A stretch of 64,000 nt of DNA. Origin: Linnemannia hyalina (taxonomy: Eukaryota; Mortierellomycota; Mortierellomycetes; Mortierellales; Mortierellaceae). Where the stretch lies: the NCBI GenBank assembly GCA_019671135.1, contig JAHRHY010000001.1:1984001-2048000 (forward strand). Reading direction: 5' to 3'. The notes below the pieces were generated by a model, which worked only from the letters and a program-made list of their open reading frames with translations, made no database searches and was not told the DNA's origin. Position 1 is the stretch's first letter. Every line of letters begins with the position of its first letter. Below are positions 58,506 to 64,000 of the stretch, in pieces. A program made the position numbers and the translations under genes.

Positions 58506-61500
58506 TTAATGGTTTGGATTGTAGGGAGAATTTTCAACTTCGAATGTGGATGATGACCTCAAGGGTGATCGGGGAAGTCTGGGCAAGTGTTGCTGCTGTT
58601 GCTGCAGGTGTTGAAGCTGCTGCATCTGCTCTTGCAATTGAAGCTGTTCCATCTGTTGTTGCAATTGAAGCTGTTCCATCTGTTGTTGCAATTGCTGCTG
58701 TTGCTGCTGTTGCTGGGAATAACAAGAAGACGAGAGACCATTGTCGTCAGGCGCACTGCCGTTATGGTGATGATGTTGAAGGCTGTCGATAAAATGGCTG
58801 GTACTGTTGTTGTACCCTTCGGACCAATGGAGGTGTTCTCGAGCGGGGTTCATGTGCAATTCGTAAGCAGTCGCGGGTTGGATTGCGGGGGAAGACGAGG
58901 GCGAGGAGGCGACTGAAGAGGACGCAGTCGAGTACAAAGAAGACGTCGCTGGTGGTGTTGTTGTTGCAATATTTCTTGCGCTAATGATCGTATTGCGCTT
59001 GACCGTTGATGGACGCTGCTGTTGATGCTGCTGCTGCTGCTGATTATAGTGTTGTTGATGGTGCTGCTGCTGGTGCTGTGGACCAAGGTTGAAGGACCGT
59101 GTAGAGGGCGAGCGAAGAGGAGGAGCGATCATCGGATTGACGTTGTCCTCGGAGTGGAGATGGAAGTACTCAGGAAGGTGGTGGCGGGGAGGTGCTTGAG
59201 TGGGCAGAGGGGGTGGGACCAGTTCAGTGCGAGAAGTTTTTCTCCTGGTTTCCCTTGTAGAGCTCGTGGTCGAAGTAGAATGGATGGATGCGGTGTCGTA
59301 TTGGTGGTGGAGTGGGTGTTGGCGAGGAGTGGTGGGGATCGCAGTTGGTGGTTCAGGAAACGGGTAAAAATCGGAGGCGAGGTACTCATGTCTTCGATCG
59401 CGGGAACGATTCTGGGTCTTTCGACCAACATTACCATTGCCATTGGTTCGTTCGCCGCGAGGTATTCTATCATTGCAGTCATTGTGTTCGATGTTGTGGT
59501 CGTTACGGTTGTCGTAAACACTGGGGTCAGTAGGGTAGTCGGCGTGGATCTTGTTGCTGTGGTGAAGGTTGTTGCCGTGGTTATGGCGGATGGGTCGTGT
59601 GTCGTGAAGGTTGTTATTCTCATTCCTAGTTTCTGGCTCCGCACCGGTGACGGCTGCGCAGAGATCGCCGTTCCGCTGCTCCCTCTGGGTGTCATGGCTA
59701 TAGTTTCTTGCGGTAGAGGCAGCCAGGGCCTTCTGACGCTCTTCGACCAGCATTGCGAGGTACTTTGGCGAATAGTCCTGGACATGGGCCTTGGCTAAGC
59801 CATGATCGGGGACCATGGGAAGATAGGTCAATTGAGGTCGATTCAAATGCATCTTGTCGGTCGCCAGCCTCAGGATCCAGGTGGGCACGCTGTTGAAGGT
59901 GATAGTGCGAATAAAGTCCGAGAGCTTGCCCTGATAGTCCAGCAGCTTGCCAAAAGACCGGGAGCCATACACGGAGCTCTTGGCAATGGGAAAGCGCTCG
60001 GTTCTGTAACGCTTGAAGGCGTTGGTGATGTCGTCGTCCGAAACCGTGTTCATGTCGTAGAGGGCATTCGCCAGCGAGATGCAGTCAAGAATAGCCTGAA
60101 TGGCACCTTGCCTGTTCAAAAAGTAGGTGTAAAGAAAAAAAGACGCAACGCGTTAAGTAAACTCATACTAAATGAATGGCACGGACGACATAAACATTAC
60201 GCGAGCGGTTGTCAAGATTTTTTTACCCTGCGAATGGAAGGACCTTGTGACAGGCATCACCGATGAGGACTGTGCGCTCGTGGTACCAGGTCTTGAACAA
60301 CTTGGACTCGAGCATCACTTTGGAGACACGGTCGGGGGGAGTAGCATCGATAAGCTCGCCGACTGTGCCTGGCTTAGCTGTAGGCGTTTGACGTCTTGGG
60401 AGCAGACCCGGGATGTTGTCAGGGAGGTGGATGCTGGCCGAGTGCAAAGGCTCAGACTTGAGCTCTTTGGTCCCCCGCGAGCTTGCGTTCGAGCTATCTT
60501 CGGTCGACAGGGTACTGTGAATACTACTATCACTAATACTTGCCATGTCTGCATATTGGTGGTGCATATCGGCGTCTGTCTTTCTGTTCTTATAGTGACC
60601 GTCTTCTTGATAAGAGTTCGTGAGGTCGGGGAGGACGTAGTCGCGGACGAGATCGCAGACATCAGTCGCAAGCTCTGGAAACCACTCAGCAAAGGAAAAA
60701 CTCCTTACGTCCTCCTTGCCGGCCTCGGAGTCGAGGATGCGACCGCCGATAGACCAAGCAAACCTATTGCCGGGAATAGGGATCAGCCACATCTATTACG
60801 TAAAAAGAAGGGGCAAGTGTGATCGTTGTGGCATCATCTAGATTAGAATTCCATCTTTTTTCTTTGTCACTAATTGTGCTCAATACTTCTAGTAAGCAAA
60901 CGATTTGGACGTACTGTGTAGGGGGCTTTGTTTCCAATAATGGCATGGATCTCAGCAAAGTCTTGCCTCAGTGCGGAATACTTTTCTGGGTCGAGCTCGT
61001 CCGTGATACCAACAACAATGTTTTGGTCAAACTTGAGAGGCTTGGAATCTGAGCGGGGCAACATCCTCTTGTCCTTGAGCTCCTTGTACATGTTCTGCCG
61101 GACAGAACTATATGCACCGTCGGCACCGACGAGGATGTCTCCTTCGTAAGCCGTGTTGTCTGAGCAACGAGCCAGGACACCAAACTCTGTGCGGGCGGTG
61201 GTTAGGATGCGCTTGCCGAGGATGAGTTTTCCTGGTGGAATCCGAGAGATGAGCAGTTTGAGGAGTTCTGGACGTCCAAAGACCACACTGTAGTAACCAT
61301 ATCTGTTTGTTTTGAAAAAGGGGCGGGGGGGGGGGGGGGTTGAACGTGCGATTGAGGTGAGTATAGCCGGAGAGAACAGTAAAGGGATTAATGGGAGCAA
61401 AATAAACAAGCAATATCAACAAACAGACCAGGGGTAACTAACGTAAAAAAAAACTTCCAAAAGGTAGTATTGCAATGAGCGCGAGAGTGTAAAGGAAAGT

Positions 61501-62107
61501 AAGTTTACCTTTCGCGATAGTGCTCGAGATCGACATGGCCCTGGGTGACCGTGTCCTCCTTGACAAGATGAACTCTCCCCGAAAACTTTGAGATCTTGTA
61601 AAGGTCCTCCAGCAGCCTAATGTCATTCATTTTAACACACCGAACAATAAAAAGGGCCAGCTGTTAGATGACTTGTGTAATGTATGATTCATTCGTCCAA
61701 TTAGGAGTGTCTTCTTTAAACAGACATATGGTATTGACGAGATGAACCAAAACCAGGGTGGTAACTAAAACGAGCCGTCGTTCTCCAGGGGCCATTCCAC
61801 TCTTTTCCCCTCCAAGCCAAGTTAACGTCAAAAGCCAGGCCAGGTCAAAAAGTCAAGACAGTCAGACATGCTAGAAGTTTCATTACCCCAGTTGTTCAAA
61901 GACACGAAGAACAGTGCCGTTCATGGAGATCGCACTACCCAACGGCCGGATCTCCGGTGACCTCTCGAGAATAACATAGTCAATCGATGCCTGCTCAAGC
62001 ATCAAACCTAGCATCAAACCGCCAATGCCACCGCCGACAATAAGGACGCGCAAACGGCCCGGTGTTGTGTCGGAGGTGGATGTAGATGGTTGGGGACTGA
62101 TGGCCAT
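58506..62107 (-). CDS. FAD-dependent monooxygenase with long Q/H/N-rich C-terminal extension
   Basis: Five exons on the minus strand: 61887-62107, 61509-61616, 60915-61302, 60227-60792, 58506-60111; 962 aa with consistent phases. FAD motif VLIVGGGIGGLMLGLMLE, DG motif ILVGADGAYSSVRQ, GD motif VLIGDACHKVLPFAGQGAI. The catalytic part ends near residue 540. It is followed by about 420 residues of low complexity: His/Asn/Asp-rich, then Ser/Thr/Pro-rich, then Gln-rich with a 27-nt tandem repeat. Compared with its paralogue at 45931-48305, the central insert (about residues 300-380, Ser/Asp-rich) is also longer. The tail is in one open exon of 1.6 kb, so it is probably real. It may localise or cluster the enzyme. 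Substrate unknown. Confidence 0.85.
58632..58694. repeat. 27-nt tandem repeat in coding sequence (QLQLQQQME unit)
   Basis: Two exact 27-nt units (58632-58658, 58659-58685) and a partial third encode a Q/L/M/E nonapeptide in the tail of the long FAD monooxygenase. The heptad-like pattern could form a coiled coil. Confidence 0.85.
61325..61339. repeat. Poly(G) run in an intron
   Basis: About 15 consecutive G just past the 3' splice site of exon 3 (61302) in the long FAD monooxygenase gene. On the transcript it is a C run, so it serves as an extreme polypyrimidine tract before the acceptor. Confidence 0.8.
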
Positions 62108-64000
62108 TTGAAGATGGACTCGGCGTGCGAGGAACGGAGTATTTGATGAAAAGGAGGAGGCGTTACGATAGAAAAAAAAGGATATGCGATGGTGGTTTGT
62201 GATTCAAATTGATGATGGTGTGGGTGGTGGCGGTCGCGGTCAACTGGTCGGGTGAGGATAGAAGTTCGAATGTTGTGACGGAGATAAAGAAAGGTGTAGG
62301 AGAGCGTGTAGACCGAACGATGGAAAAAGGAGGGAAACGGGAAAGGGGTGTTGTTGTTTTTGTGATACAAGGTGGAGATAAACAAAAGCACGCGCGAGAG
62401 TTGTTGGCAAATGTGAAGGTGGGCCGAGCGAGAAAGGGTTTAATGGTTGAAAATTGAATTGGCGCGGGGGTGTAGTGATAATATGTGCAGGAGTGAGTGT
62501 CGAGTCGACGTGTTAAAGAAAGGAGGTATGGTACAAGGTGTCGAGGGGAACAATAGGGAAGAAGAAGACGGGACTATGGACAGAGGGAGAGATAGATGGA
62601 CAATGTGGTGGAATATTAACACGTCGTCGAAGAGTAGAGTTTCCAGGTATATGTAAATGAGGAATGAGAACAGTGAATGAGGAGAGTTGAATGAGAAGAG
62701 TGAATGTACAAGTTGAAGAGGAGAGGCGAAGAACGAAGAAGAAGCAGATAGGAAACAGAGAAAGAGGAAGAGAAAGAGTTGAAGAACAGAGTTGAGGTTA
62801 GAAAAGGAAAGAGAAGAAAGAGAAAGAGACAAAGAAGAAAGGAGGAGAAAGAAGAGGAAGAAGGATGCTGGCTCATGAAATGAAAAGAGGGACGAATGAA
62901 TGAATGGATGATGGGCGATTCAATAGCATGGGATAGGGTCCATGTCCCCTCCCTTCCGCTCCCTGAATCCACCACATCAACAATCCAATCACCCCTTCCC
63001 CCCTCGCCCTCCCTTCAACACCCAAACTGGTTTACCCACCCTACTGTTGTACTCTCGAACTCTTTTTAATACACTGCAGTCTGCACCCGAATAGAACACC
63101 ATCCCCTCCTCCTTCTGTCCTTTTGTTCCGTATTAATGAATTAGGCCGACAGTCGGTGCTCATGGCATCAGTCCAGCCATTTTCATTTCTCTCCTTGCCT
63201 TCGGCGCATCCCTTATTGGCCTCATCGCCCGCGCGGTCCATGGACAAAACGACCAATCGAACCAAACCGACCTTCGAAACTGTAATGCTCTAGCTTTCCT
63301 TTACCTCTGTTTCTATGTTCACCTCATCACCATCTTTTGTTGTTGTCCTCGCCAATTGATCCTCTTGCCTCTCTTTTCACTTTACCTTGCGTTTTTTGCA
63401 AATTTTCCAAGGGGGTATGATAGCATTCGTACGCATGTGGTTCTTGCTGATTTTTTTCTTTCTTTGTCGCGTTACTACCCAACCCACTCCAAACCAAGAG
63501 TATCTATGTACCTTTTCCTTCCCCTCCTTCGCCAATCCAATCCTCTACTCCATGACCCACTTCTGATTACTTTTTATGTTTTGTGTTTTTTTTTTTTTTC
63601 ACTCTTAATGTTGTTTACCCTGCAGCCCTTGCACCTGCACTGGCTCGGATGTCCGCTTTGTTTTTATGTGCTTTATGCTTTTTGATATCCAGCATACTGA
63701 AGTGACGCGGCCATATGTCTCAGAGTGAACGGGTACATATATGGTACATACAACAATGTGAACGGAAGGAGACATACCGCAGTGCAGCATCCTAAACGAA
63801 AATAAATAAAAAGAGGTACTTCAAAAAATAAAAAAATAAAAAAATAAAAAACGGCTGAAAAGGGTTGTTTCGATGACAGCTCAACCTAAGCTCTCTTCTC
63901 TCTCTCTCAGAGTTGAGGAGCAGGTGCAAGAGAAAGTAATGAGAGAACTAGAAGGCACCCTAAATAGTTTTGAGTTTTATGTTTCTTTTCTCATGTCTCC
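62108..64000. other. Promoter of the long FAD monooxygenase and further non-coding DNA
   Basis: 62540-62870 is purine-rich on the plus strand, the usual pyrimidine-rich leader signature for the minus-strand gene. 63815-63850 holds AAAAATA repeats. I see no gene in the last 1.9 kb. Confidence 0.6.

Noticed and set aside
1..64000. CRISPR arrays, insertion sequences, bacterial operons or attachment sites
   Set aside because: No regular spacer-repeat pattern or transposase was seen, and the spliced genes show eukaryotic DNA.

Overview
The window looks like nuclear DNA of a filamentous fungus. Genes are split by short GT-AG introns (mostly 40-350 bp, donors GTAAGT/GTACGT/GTATGT, acceptors YAG). 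Coding exons are C-rich at third positions, and intergenic DNA is rich in homopolymers and pyrimidine tracts. Gene content is fungal: single-chain NADH glutamate synthase, Mmc1-type mitochondrial protein, Fet3/Ftr1 iron uptake, xylose-reductase-type AKR and an AA11-like oxidase. An early-diverging fungus such as a Mortierella relative is my best guess. That is inference, not something a search has shown.

Layout. 1-580 (-): start of a Q/N-rich protein with a PAM2-like N-terminus, cut by the window edge. 1213-2880 (-): one-pass membrane protein. 5068-7723 (+): Mmc1-like mitochondrial pseudo-GTPase. 7944-9044 (-): secreted, probably GPI-anchored protein. 9.0-15.4 kb: gene-poor. 15385-22899 (+): glutamate synthase (GOGAT, 2091 aa). 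About 23.5-23.95 kb: decayed transporter fragment. 24631-26748 (-): Arp10 of dynactin. 27227-28085 (-): ribosomal protein eL38. 29221-31078 (-) and 39140-40328 (+): a divergent Fet3-type ferroxidase and Ftr1 iron permease, 8 kb apart.

40726-42629 (-): RNA m5C methyltransferase. 42836-44094 (+): complex I accessory subunit. 44631-45746 (+): Gly/Trp-rich secreted protein. 45931-48305 (-) and 58506-62107 (-): two related FAD monooxygenases. 49228-50284 (-): AA11-like LPMO. 52081-53987 (-): CSA/ERCC8-like WD40 protein, divergent from 54246-56459 (+), cystathionine beta-synthase. 56614-58292 (-): aldo-keto reductase. 62.1-64 kb: no gene seen.

The most interesting feature is the FET3-FTR1 interval. 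The two genes of the high-affinity iron uptake complex point away from each other. Their upstream regions carry long, diverged copies of the same sequence, in the same orientation relative to each gene but with two blocks in swapped order. Each contains several ATCWGATAA sites, the known target of fungal iron-responsive GATA repressors. Between the copies, 34.9-37.2 kb on the minus strand holds several short segments that splice together in phase but match nothing I recognise.
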